Positions 44,999-52,758 of a DNA stretch of 64,000 nt are shown here, one piece after another. The stretch covers positions 868,001-932,000 of the forward strand of contig NZ_CP042997.1 of NCBI RefSeq assembly GCF_008087625.1. Reading direction: 5' to 3'. The position numbers and the translations under genes are program-made. A model generated the notes under the pieces. That model ran no database searches, was not told where the DNA came from, and saw only the letters and a list, made by a program, of their open reading frames with translations. This DNA comes from Aquisphaera giovannonii (lineage in GTDB: Bacteria; Planctomycetota; Planctomycetia; Isosphaerales; Isosphaeraceae). The first letter of the stretch is position 1. Every line of letters starts with the position of its first letter.

Positions 44999-47263
44999 TC
45001 AGCGGCCGCCCTGGCCGGCCTCCGTCTCGCCGAGGAGCGATGCCGGCTGGAGGACGACCTGCTCGCCGGGCTTGAGGCCGACCTTGACCTCCACACGCGA
45101 TTCGTCGGCGTCTCCGAGAATGACCTCGCGGATCTCAACCCGACCGTCGGGCTGTTTGACGGCCAGGCGATAAGGGGTGTCCCGGCCGATCACCGCCGCG
45201 TGCGGCACGACCAGGGCGTTCGGGTGGTCGGCGACGAGGACGTCCACTTCCGCGGTCATTCCGGGGCGGAGGGACTCATCCGTGCCCTCGATGCGGATCA
45301 TCGTGGTGTAGACGTGCTTCCCCGGTGCGGTCCGCGTCTCGTCCGGCCCGTTCGGCACCCTCGTGACCGTGCCGGCGAAGCGCTTTTCGGGTAAGGCATC
45401 GACGTGGATGTCGACCTTCTGGCCCTCGGTGACGCGATGGATCGTGGGCTCGAGGAGCCGGGCGGCGACTTCCATGGGCCCTGAGACGTCGACGACCGTG
45501 AAGACATGCTGGCGTGGGCCGACGATCCGGCCCTTCTCGGGCCACGGTCCGGCGGCATGGGTGGCGTAGCTGACGTAGCCATCCAGGGGGGCCAGGAGCT
45601 TGCAATTCCGGAGCTTCGCCGCGAGCCGGGCCTGCTTCTCCTTCTCGAGCCGGAAGGCCGCCTCCTTCACCCGCTCGTTGGAGCGGGCCTTCTCGATCTC
45701 GCCTTGCAGGGCCTTGATCGTCGCGGGCCTGGTATGTTTCTCGAGCCGGTTCAGCTTGTCCTGGGCTACTTCCAGCCCCATCTTCCCGCGAAGCTCGTCC
45801 TGCCCCACCTGGTCAACACGCTCGTCCAGATCGAGCTCGGCCACGATGTCGCCGGCCGTCACCTCGTGATCCTTGCGGGCCATGATCCCTCTCAGCTTCT
45901 GGCGTGCCTGCTGCACGCGGTCGAGCCGGGCATGGGTGCTCGAGAGCCGCCCCTCGGCGAGCTTGATCTCCCCGAATGCCGCCGCCCTGTCCTGGGGATA
46001 GATGCCGCCCGTGTATTCCTCGAGGGCCACCTCGGCGACCTCGCGGGCGGTGCGGGCATTCTGGTGGGCGGCCTCGGCGGTCCTCGTGGCGACCTCCTGG
46101 TTGTTGAACTGGTCGCGGAGCGCGGAGGAGTCGAGTTCCACGACGACGTCCCCCTTCTTGACCCGCGTGCCCTCGGGTTGGAGCGAGACGACGGCGAGGG
46201 GCGAATCGACGTCGGCGGCGACCTTCGCCGGATTCGCGACGGCCACCTGGCCCCGGCCGGAGACGTTGACCCGGAAGTGGACAGGCACCGCCGGGAGAAC
46301 GGCCACCTCGGCCGGCGGCTTCGGCTGGACGCGGGCCTCGCCCCCGCCGCCCGGCCGCTGGGCCGACGCGGCCGCGGGACCCGAGGCCGCCCGGCCCGCG
46401 GCGAGTCCCGCGCCGGATACCGTCGCAGCGACGAAGAAGGCAGCCCCGGCCTTCCACCAGTTGGATCGTGACATGGCGGAGATCACCCCCTGTGCGAGGA
46501 GGCCGGCGGAGGTGCCGGCGAGTGTTCGCAGCGAGGCCGCCCGCAAGGCGGCCGCGGTCGTGGAACGGATCAGCGCGTCGGGGAGGGGGCGGTCGAGGCC
46601 CGGCGGGATCGCATGCAGGGCTGCCCCGGCCGAAGGCGAGATCCCGCGGCCGATCAGCCTGAGCCTCAATCGCTCGCGACCCCGCCTCAGGCGGCTCTTC
46701 ACGGTGCCCAGCGGCAGGCCCGCGTGACGCGCGGCCTGCTCCTGCGTCTGGCCTTCCAGGTCGCAGAGGACCACCGGGACGCGATAGTGATCCGGCAGTC
46801 GGCCGATCTCCTCGTGGAGGATGCGGGCCAGCTCGCGATGGTCCGCGTCCTCGCCATCCGCTCCGCCGCCCGCCGCCTCGGTCCGGGTCGCGAGGGCGTC
46901 CTCGTGACGCCTCCGCCTCGCCGTTGCCACGCGGGCGCCGCGGGCCGTCCGCAGGGCGACCTGGTGCAGCCACGGGCCGATCGAGTCGGCCACCCAGAGC
47001 GACCGGCCCTTCCTCGCGAGCACCAGGAACGTGGCCTGGAAGGCGTCCTCGGCGTCGTGACGGTTGCCCGCCACGGCCTCACACACCCGCAGGACCATCG
47101 CCCCGTGCCGCTCCACGATCGCCGCGAACGCGAGCTCGGCCGCCGGCCCCTCCGCGGTCGCGAACCGCTCCAGGAGCTGCCCGTCGGCCAGCCCTGCGCC
47201 GGCCCCGCCGGCCAGCAGCCCGTCGAGCTGCCACGCGACCCTTTGCTCATGCCCCGTCGCCAC
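44999..47263 (-). CDS. ECF sigma factor fused to HlyD-type membrane adaptor (copy B)
   Basis: A 754-residue tandem paralogue of copy A, with the same order: ECF region 2 ([38 protein letters not shown]), region 4 ([36 protein letters not shown]), the motif [19 protein letters not shown], a membrane segment, then a HlyD adaptor ([53 protein letters not shown]). The GTG start follows CGGGGAGG seven bases away. It lies upstream of copy A on the same strand, 133 bases apart, so the pair arose by tandem duplication and has since diverged, mainly in the adaptor. No ABC transporter partner is present. Regulation is presumably through the extracytoplasmic part; that is inference. Confidence 0.9.
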   Translation of the reverse strand: MATGHEQRVAWQLDGLLAGGAGAGLADGQLLERFATAEGPAAELAFAAIVERHGAMVLRVCEAVAGNRHDAEDAFQATFLVLARKGRSLWVADSIGPWLHQVALRTARGARVATARRRRHEDALATRTEAAGGGADGEDADHRELARILHEEIGRLPDHYRVPVVLCDLEGQTQEQAARHAGLPLGTVKSRLRRGRERLRLRLIGRGISPSAGAALHAIPPGLDRPLPDALIRSTTAAALRAASLRTLAGTSAGLLAQGVISAMSRSNWWKAGAAFFVAATVSGAGLAAGRAASGPAAASAQRPGGGGEARVQPKPPAEVAVLPAVPVHFRVNVSGRGQVAVANPAKVAADVDSPLAVVSLQPEGTRVKKGDVVVELDSSALRDQFNNQEVATRTAEAAHQNARTAREVAEVALEEYTGGIYPQDRAAAFGEIKLAEGRLSSTHARLDRVQQARQKLRGIMARKDHEVTAGDIVAELDLDERVDQVGQDELRGKMGLEVAQDKLNRLEKHTRPATIKALQGEIEKARSNERVKEAAFRLEKEKQARLAAKLRNCKLLAPLDGYVSYATHAAGPWPEKGRIVGPRQHVFTVVDVSGPMEVAARLLEPTIHRVTEGQKVDIHVDALPEKRFAGTVTRVPNGPDETRTAPGKHVYTTMIRIEGTDESLRPGMTAEVDVLVADHPNALVVPHAAVIGRDTPYRLAVKQPDGRVEIREVILGDADESRVEVKVGLKPGEQVVLQPASLLGETEAGQGGR

Positions 47264-47686
47264 GGACCACCCTCCCCGACGGGCCCATCATCCCCGCCGC
47301 AACGGTAATGGCGCGCCGGCCACGGACGGATCCACGGAACCGAGGAGAAAGGAGGCGGAATACCAAGACAAGGAGATTCAACCACGGAAAACACGGAAAG
47401 CACGGAAGGAGAGGAGAGGATTCATGGGAGATGGTGGGCCGCGGCGAGGACCGGGGCTGCACGCGGGCCACGCCGGATCGGTCCCGCCCCCCTCGAGCGA
47501 GCCCGGCCCGGCCCGTATCGCGTAAGCCTACGACTTCCTCCACGACCCGGGCCTTCCGACCGGCCCCAGCCTCGCCTCTCTACGTCCCCTCCCTCTCTCC
47601 TCCCCTTCCGTGCTTTCCGTGTTTTCCGTGGTTCAATGTCTTTGTGTTTGTCTTACGTATCTTGGGGCCTCTTTCCGTGGATGCTT
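47264..47686. repeat. Spacer with an ACCACGGAAAACACGG inverted-repeat element
   Basis: Arms of about 42 bases at 47377-47419 and 47592-47636 are inverse complements with a few mismatches, built from short units ACGGAAA / ACACGGAAAGCACGG. The intervening 170 bases contain no gene. Sequences outside the arms also show weak complementarity (AAAGGAGGCGG against CCTCTTT), so the original element may have been longer. Such elements are frequent in planctomycete spacers. ClpX ends at one side and sigma-HlyD copy B begins at the other. Confidence 0.65.
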
Positions 47687-48961
47687 TCACGCGGCGAAGA
47701 GGGAGCGCGTGCCCTTCACCACGTCGTCCGTGATCGTGTACGTCTGCCCGGGCTCGCGTTCCGGCAATTCGTACATGATGTCGAGCATGAGGCTTTCCAT
47801 GATCGAGCGGAGGGCGCGGGCGCCGGTGCCGCGGGCCTTGGCCCGGCGGGCGATCTCGCGGATGGCGTCCCCGGTGAACTCGAGCCGCGCGCCGTCGTAG
47901 TGGAAGAGCACCTGGTACTGCTTCGTGAGGGCGTCCTTGGGCTCGTTGAGGATCCGCGCGAGGTCCTCCTCCGAGAGCTGGTTCAGCGTGGCGATCACCG
48001 GGAGGCGGCCGATCAGCTCGGGGATCATGCCGTACCGTTCGAGGTCCTCGGGCGTGACCTGGGCGACCAGCTCGTTGCGCTCGAGCTCGCGGTCCTGGGT
48101 CGCCTCGTCGCCGCGGCCGAAGCCGATCATCTTGCGGCCCAGCCGCTTGCCGATGATCTCCTCGAGGTTGACGAACGTGCCGCCGCAGATGAAGAGGATG
48201 TCCTTCGTGTTGACCTGGAGGTACTGCTGCTCGGGGTGCTTGCGGCCCCCCTGGGGCGGGACGTTCGCCACCGTGCCTTCGAGGAGCTTCAGGAGGGCCT
48301 GTTGCACGCCCTCGCCGGAGACGTCCCGGGTGATGCTGACGTTCTGGCTCGTCTTGCCGATCTTGTCGATTTCGTCGATGTAGATGATGCCCTTCTCGGC
48401 GGCCGGGATGTCATAGTCGGCGGCCATGACGAGCTTGAGGATCAGGTTCTCGACGTCCTCGCCGACGTACCCGGCCTCGGTCAGCGTCGTCGCGTCGCCG
48501 ATGGCGAACGGGACGTGCAGGCGGCGGGCCAGCGTCTGGGCGAGCGCGGTCTTGCCGCAGCCGGTGGGGCCGATCAGCAGGACGTTGCTCTTGGAGACCT
48601 CGATGTCCTTCAGGAGCTCGTCCTTCACCTCGCCGCCGAGCACGCGCTTGTAGTGGTTCACCACCGCGACGGCGAGCGTGCGCTTGACGCGGTCCTGGCC
48701 GATGATGTAGTCGTCCAGGTGCGCCACGAGCTCTCGCGGCGTCGGCAGCTTCTCGAGCTTGGCGTTCTTCCGCTCGTGCTGCTCGAAGACCTCCTCGGCG
48801 AGGTCGGTGCAGTGGGCGCAGATGTGGGCGATCGGCCGGCCCGTCCCCATGGGCAGCAGCGCGCGTCCCTCGATCATCGGCCCGGCCTCGCCCGTGTTCC
48901 GGCCGCAGAAATCGCAGAGAACCGGGGCCTGCCCCGGCTTCGAGCTGTCGTCGGTCGCCAA
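47687..48961 (-). CDS. clpX: ATP-dependent Clp protease ATP-binding subunit ClpX
   Basis: A 424-residue AAA+ unfoldase that feeds substrates to ClpP. The N-terminal zinc-binding domain has CDFCGRN and CAHC. The AAA+ core shows Walker A GPTGCGKTAL, the pore loop GYVGEDVEN, Walker B IIYIDEIDKI, FICGGTFVNLEE, MIPELIGRLPVIATL and the sensor-2 region GTGARALRSIMES. The length is typical. The TTG at 48961 is preceded by GGGGGAG eight bases upstream, and no nearby ATG would retain the zinc finger. clpP and tig are not adjacent, so clpX stands alone here, with the repeat-bearing spacer downstream. Confidence 0.97.
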   Translation of the reverse strand: MATDDSSKPGQAPVLCDFCGRNTGEAGPMIEGRALLPMGTGRPIAHICAHCTDLAEEVFEQHERKNAKLEKLPTPRELVAHLDDYIIGQDRVKRTLAVAVVNHYKRVLGGEVKDELLKDIEVSKSNVLLIGPTGCGKTALAQTLARRLHVPFAIGDATTLTEAGYVGEDVENLILKLVMAADYDIPAAEKGIIYIDEIDKIGKTSQNVSITRDVSGEGVQQALLKLLEGTVANVPPQGGRKHPEQQYLQVNTKDILFICGGTFVNLEEIIGKRLGRKMIGFGRGDEATQDRELERNELVAQVTPEDLERYGMIPELIGRLPVIATLNQLSEEDLARILNEPKDALTKQYQVLFHYDGARLEFTGDAIREIARRAKARGTGARALRSIMESLMLDIMYELPEREPGQTYTITDDVVKGTRSLFAA

Positions 48962-49217
48962 GTTCGTCGCTCCCCCTTCCGGACCCTCTCGCGAAAACCC
49001 GATTATCGTGCCATATCGGCGGCATTTTCACCAGCGGAGCGGCCCGCGACGTCCAGGCCATCGGCGCCGGCGGCGACGGCATGGCCGGGCCCGGCGACCC
49101 GACGGGCCTCGCCCGGAAGGGAGAGGACGGGGACGCGCGCGGGCCGGGGCTCGCGCGTCGCCCCCCGGCGAAGCCGGGCCTTCCGGCGGAGGATCCGGGG
49201 CTCGCCCCCGCGGCCCC

Positions 49218-50927
49218 TCAGCGACCCGCCTTCGCCCCTCCGAAGAGCGCATCGTGCATGCCGGGCTCGGGGGCGTTCGCCTTCGGGTCCCAGTAGTTGA
49301 AGCCGGCGTGCCAGTCCCAGAGGGCCCAGCCGATGTTGGCCGCCTCGAGGCGGCGGCGGAATAGGCCGTAGTAGTTCGCCCGCGAGGCCGGGTCGGCCCT
49401 GGTGTAGGCGCCGAACTCGCCGAGGTAGACGGGCCGCCCGTAGTAATCGGACCATTCCTTGATCCGCGTGACGGCCAGGTCCATGACCTCCGGGCCGCAC
49501 GGGTTGGAGCCGGCCGGCTCGGTGTTGTAGGCGTGCAGCCAGTCGCGGAAGCCCCGGCTGAGATCGAGGCTCGAGTCCGGCTCCAGCGGCGTCCTCGGCG
49601 GGCCGGGGAAGACGATGCCGACGACCTTCGAGTCCGGCCCGTTCCCCGTCCAGCTCGCCCCCTGGTGGGTGAACCGGAAGGGGTCGTAGCAGTGGACCGT
49701 GGCGATGAGGTTGCGGTCGTCGTCCGGGAGCATCAGGGCGGGGAGCTCCTCGATGCCGTTCCACTTGCCGGGCCCGTAGACGATCGTCCGGTGCGGGTTG
49801 GTCTTCCGGATCGCTCGCACGGCCTTCGCGAAGATCGGGTTGATCACCTCGGTCGTCGCCGCGTCCTTCGGCTCGTTGAGGAGCTCGAACGCCAGGCCGT
49901 CGGGCGCCTTCGCGTAGTGGGCGGCGACCTGCTCCCAGATGGCCAGGAACCTCGCCGCCTGGCCCTTCGGGTCGGTCGTGAAGTCGTCGAAGTGGTGGAT
50001 GTTGATCAGGACGTTCAGCTTCTCGCGGGCCGCCTCATTCACGAAGAAGTCCACCTTGCGGAAGATCTCCGGGCGGAGCGTGTAGGACGGCGCGGGGCCG
50101 GTGTAGTGATGCCAGCCGATCGGGATCCGGATGTGGTCGAAGCCTTCCGCCTTGATGTGGCGGATGTCCTCCGCCGTGTACTTGACGCCCCAGTCCTGGC
50201 TCGGGGCGACTTCCAGCCCATTGCCGAGGTTGGCGCCGCGGCGGAACTTCAGGGCGGCGCGATGGGCCGGCGTGTCGTGACCGGCGATCCGTTTCATCTC
50301 GCGGAAGCCCTCCGGGGTGACGGCCCGGGCGTGGACGAGGACCGTCACCGGCGTACCGGCCCGGACCGCGAGATTGGCCGTCAGCGTGGCATTGTGCCAG
50401 GTCCGGGCGAGATGCGAGCCCTCCAGGGCCGGGGCGTCCGCAGCCTTACGAATGATCGACCCTCCGCCGCTCTGCCAGGCCGAGGCCGCGGACGGCGGTT
50501 CGAAGCCGCCGCCCTCAAGCGTGGCCCCGTCCACGTTCAGTCCGTCCCAGAAGGCCTCCTCGCGGTAGAGCACGCCCGGCGAGGCCTGCTCCCACGGGCC
50601 CATCAGCGTGACCGAAACATTCCCCGTGCCCTCGGGCGTGAACCGGACGGCGAGCTCCCGCCAGCCGAGCCGCGAGATCGGGAAGTTCACCGAGTAGGCC
50701 GCCGCCTGCTCGCGGCCCTTCAGCCAATTGGGCCGGTCGATCGTCCCGGTGCCCTGCACGACCCGGCCGCCGTCGATCGTCCCGACCGCCGCGTCGGCAC
50801 GGAGGTCGAAGCGGGCGCCCGCCGCCAACTTCGCCGGTCCCGCTCCCCTCGCCGCCAGGGGCAGGGCGAGGATTGCCGCGAGCCCCGCCCATCGGATCGG
50901 CCGTGTCCAGCCGAGAGAGTACGTCAT
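49218..50927 (-). CDS. Exported GH5-family glycoside hydrolase (cellulase-like)
   Basis: A 569-residue protein with a signal peptide (IRWAGLAAILALPLAARGAG). Residues about 30-215 form a beta-rich module without a clear family match, possibly carbohydrate-binding. The GH5 barrel (about 225-560) contains RRGANLGNGLEVA, GFDHIRIPIGWHHY, NVLINIHHFDD, the acid/base Glu352 in FELLNEP and the nucleophile Glu504 in YLGEFGAY. It should cleave beta-linked glucans or mannans outside the cell. It is divergent from the squalene-cyclase-fold gene. GGAG lies three bases before the ATG. Confidence 0.92.
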   Translation of the reverse strand: MTYSLGWTRPIRWAGLAAILALPLAARGAGPAKLAAGARFDLRADAAVGTIDGGRVVQGTGTIDRPNWLKGREQAAAYSVNFPISRLGWRELAVRFTPEGTGNVSVTLMGPWEQASPGVLYREEAFWDGLNVDGATLEGGGFEPPSAASAWQSGGGSIIRKAADAPALEGSHLARTWHNATLTANLAVRAGTPVTVLVHARAVTPEGFREMKRIAGHDTPAHRAALKFRRGANLGNGLEVAPSQDWGVKYTAEDIRHIKAEGFDHIRIPIGWHHYTGPAPSYTLRPEIFRKVDFFVNEAAREKLNVLINIHHFDDFTTDPKGQAARFLAIWEQVAAHYAKAPDGLAFELLNEPKDAATTEVINPIFAKAVRAIRKTNPHRTIVYGPGKWNGIEELPALMLPDDDRNLIATVHCYDPFRFTHQGASWTGNGPDSKVVGIVFPGPPRTPLEPDSSLDLSRGFRDWLHAYNTEPAGSNPCGPEVMDLAVTRIKEWSDYYGRPVYLGEFGAYTRADPASRANYYGLFRRRLEAANIGWALWDWHAGFNYWDPKANAPEPGMHDALFGGAKAGR

Positions 50928-51107
50928 CGTCTCCTACCCTTCCATGAATCGATGATGAGCGTGCCCGGGCCGGGGCCAGTACGGGCCGTGACGTGCCCGG
51001 ACGACGCTCTTTCTCGTATCATAAGACGCGTGGTCCCGCGTTTCAGCAACCGGGCGGGGAGCGAGCCGAGCGTCGGCCCCGCGGAGCAGGAAGGGAGAGG
51101 ATCGGAC

Positions 51108-52334
51108 ATGAGCCCGCAATCGACGTCGCGGCGCGAGTTCCTGGGGCGGGGCCTGGCGGCCTCGGGGCTGGCGGCCGCCGCGGCCGGCCTGGGGCCGTCG
51201 CCGAGGGCCTCGGCCGCCGCGCCGCAGCAGCCCGCCGGCACCGCCGCGCCGGCGGCCGGCCCGCTGATCGACCGCGCGGTCGCCTTCCTGCGGCCGAGGC
51301 AGGACGCCAAGGGGGGCTGGTCCACCCAGCGCGAGCCGGGGGTCACGGCGCTGGTCGCCGCCGCCCTGCTCCGCTCCGGCCAGGTCCCGCCGGCCGACCC
51401 GACCGTCGAGAAGGCGCTCAGGTACCTGGAGGGCTTCCTCACCGACAAGGGCGGGCTCTCCGAGGTCCCGCACGCCAACTACGCCACGGCGATCTCCCTC
51501 ATCGCCTTCAAGTATGCGAACGTAAATGGTCGTTACGACCGGACGATCCGGTCGGGCCAGGAGTTCCTCAAGCGGATGCAGTGGGACGAGTCCGAGGGCA
51601 AGCCGCGGGAGGACGTCTTCTACGGCGGCGCCGGCTACGGCGGGTCGAACAGCCGGCCGGACCTGTCGAACACGGCGTTCTTCATCGACGCCCTGCACGA
51701 CACGGGGCTCCCGCCGGACGACCCCGCCCTGAAGAAGGCGCTGGTGTTCGTCTCGCGTTGCCAGAACCTCAAGAGCGAGTTCAACGACCAGCCCTGGGCC
51801 GGCAAGGTGAACGACGGCGGCTTCATCTACACGGCCGCGCAGGGGGGCACGAGCGTCGCCGGCAAGGACGACTCCGGCGGCCTTCGGTCGTACGCGAGCA
51901 TGACCTACGCCGGGCTCAAGAGCATGATCTACGCGGGGCTCACGAAGGATGACCCGCGGGTGAAGGCGGCGACGGAGTTCATCGCCCGGCACTACTCGCT
52001 GGACGAGAACCCGGGCCTGGGCCAGGTGGGGCTGTACTACTACTACCACACCTTCGCCAAGACGATGAACGCCCTCGACTCCCCCGCCTTCGAGGGCGCC
52101 GCGGCGGATCGCCCCCAACTCCGGCTGCCGAACCAGGCCACCTCCACCTTCACCGACGCCTCCGGGAGGGCCCACGACTGGCGCGCGGAGCTGGTTGCCG
52201 CCCTGGCGAAGCGCCAGCAGCCCGACGGCTCCTGGGTCAACCAGGCCGATCGCTTCATGGAGGGCGACCCGAACCTGGTGACCGCCTACGCGATCCTCGC
52301 CCTGGCCTACACCCGCGCGGGGGCGAAGGGCTGA
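51108..52334 (+). CDS. Tat-exported squalene-cyclase-fold (terpenoid cyclase/prenyltransferase-like) protein
   Basis: A 408-residue protein. The N-terminus TSRREFLGRGLAASGLAAAA is a Tat signal. The mature part has repeated alpha-toroid helices with QW-type motifs (AKGGWSTQREPGVTALVAAALL, QQPDGSWVNQADRF) as in squalene cyclases and prenyltransferase beta subunits. The DxDD catalytic motif of squalene-hopene cyclases is not seen, and an export signal would be odd for a cyclase, so a binding or structural role is likely. GGGAGAGG lies eight bases before the ATG at 51108. It is divergent from the GH5 gene and followed by an inverted-repeat element. Confidence 0.85.
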   Translation: MSPQSTSRREFLGRGLAASGLAAAAAGLGPSPRASAAAPQQPAGTAAPAAGPLIDRAVAFLRPRQDAKGGWSTQREPGVTALVAAALLRSGQVPPADPTVEKALRYLEGFLTDKGGLSEVPHANYATAISLIAFKYANVNGRYDRTIRSGQEFLKRMQWDESEGKPREDVFYGGAGYGGSNSRPDLSNTAFFIDALHDTGLPPDDPALKKALVFVSRCQNLKSEFNDQPWAGKVNDGGFIYTAAQGGTSVAGKDDSGGLRSYASMTYAGLKSMIYAGLTKDDPRVKAATEFIARHYSLDENPGLGQVGLYYYYHTFAKTMNALDSPAFEGAAADRPQLRLPNQATSTFTDASGRAHDWRAELVAALAKRQQPDGSWVNQADRFMEGDPNLVTAYAILALAYTRAGAKG

Positions 52335-52758
52335 GCGCTCCCTGATGAGCACGGGGGAATCAAGTCCTGGTGAGGCGAGGAGCCGGATCGGGCTCTCCTC
52401 CTCGGTAAGCTTGTCATGACCCATAAGTGAAGGGGCAGATACTCCGGTCCCCTCCCCCCACCGTGGGGGAGGGTTAGGGAGAGGGGGTTGACCGCCTCCG
52501 ACGTGCGAGGAAGGCCCCAGGCCGTTATCAAAGCCTGCTCCTGCTCGACGCCTCGCCCTGCGATCGAAGGCTCACCGGCCCCCCTCTCCCCAACCCTCCC
52601 CCACGATGGGGGGAGGGGACGGAAAAGACCATTCGGCTCGAGTTGTAGGGCATGACAAGCTCACCAATAGGGGCCGGGGTCGGAATCCCCGCTCGCCACG
52701 GCGTCGCCACATGCGGCGCAACAACCACAGGCACGTCGGTCCGGTGCATGAGGAATAC
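52335..52758. other. Spacer upstream of the sulfatase gene
   Basis: Nearly two-thirds is taken by the inverted-repeat element at 52404-52665. The last 90 bases have lower GC and should hold the sulfatase ribosome binding site and promoter, but no clear -35/-10 pair is visible. Confidence 0.5.
52404..52665. mobile_element. MITE-like 262-base inverted-repeat element
   Basis: Outer ends GGTAAGCTTGTCATGACC (52404-) and its near-complement GCATGACAAGCTCACC (ending 52665) pair with two mismatches. Inner arms are C/G-rich: CCCCTCCCCCCACCGTGGGG opposed to CCCACGATGGGGGGAGGGG, with GGGTTAGGGAGAGGGGG against CCCCCTCTCCCCAACCC. No coding sequence. It differs in arm sequence from the element at 40888-41134 but has the same nested-palindrome layout. 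It lies between two plus-strand genes in the sulfatase promoter region. Confidence 0.65.

Noticed and set aside
42496-47263. Multidrug or secretion pump operon suggested by the HlyD domains
   Set aside because: No permease, ABC ATPase or outer-membrane channel is adjacent, and the HlyD parts are fused to sigma factors.
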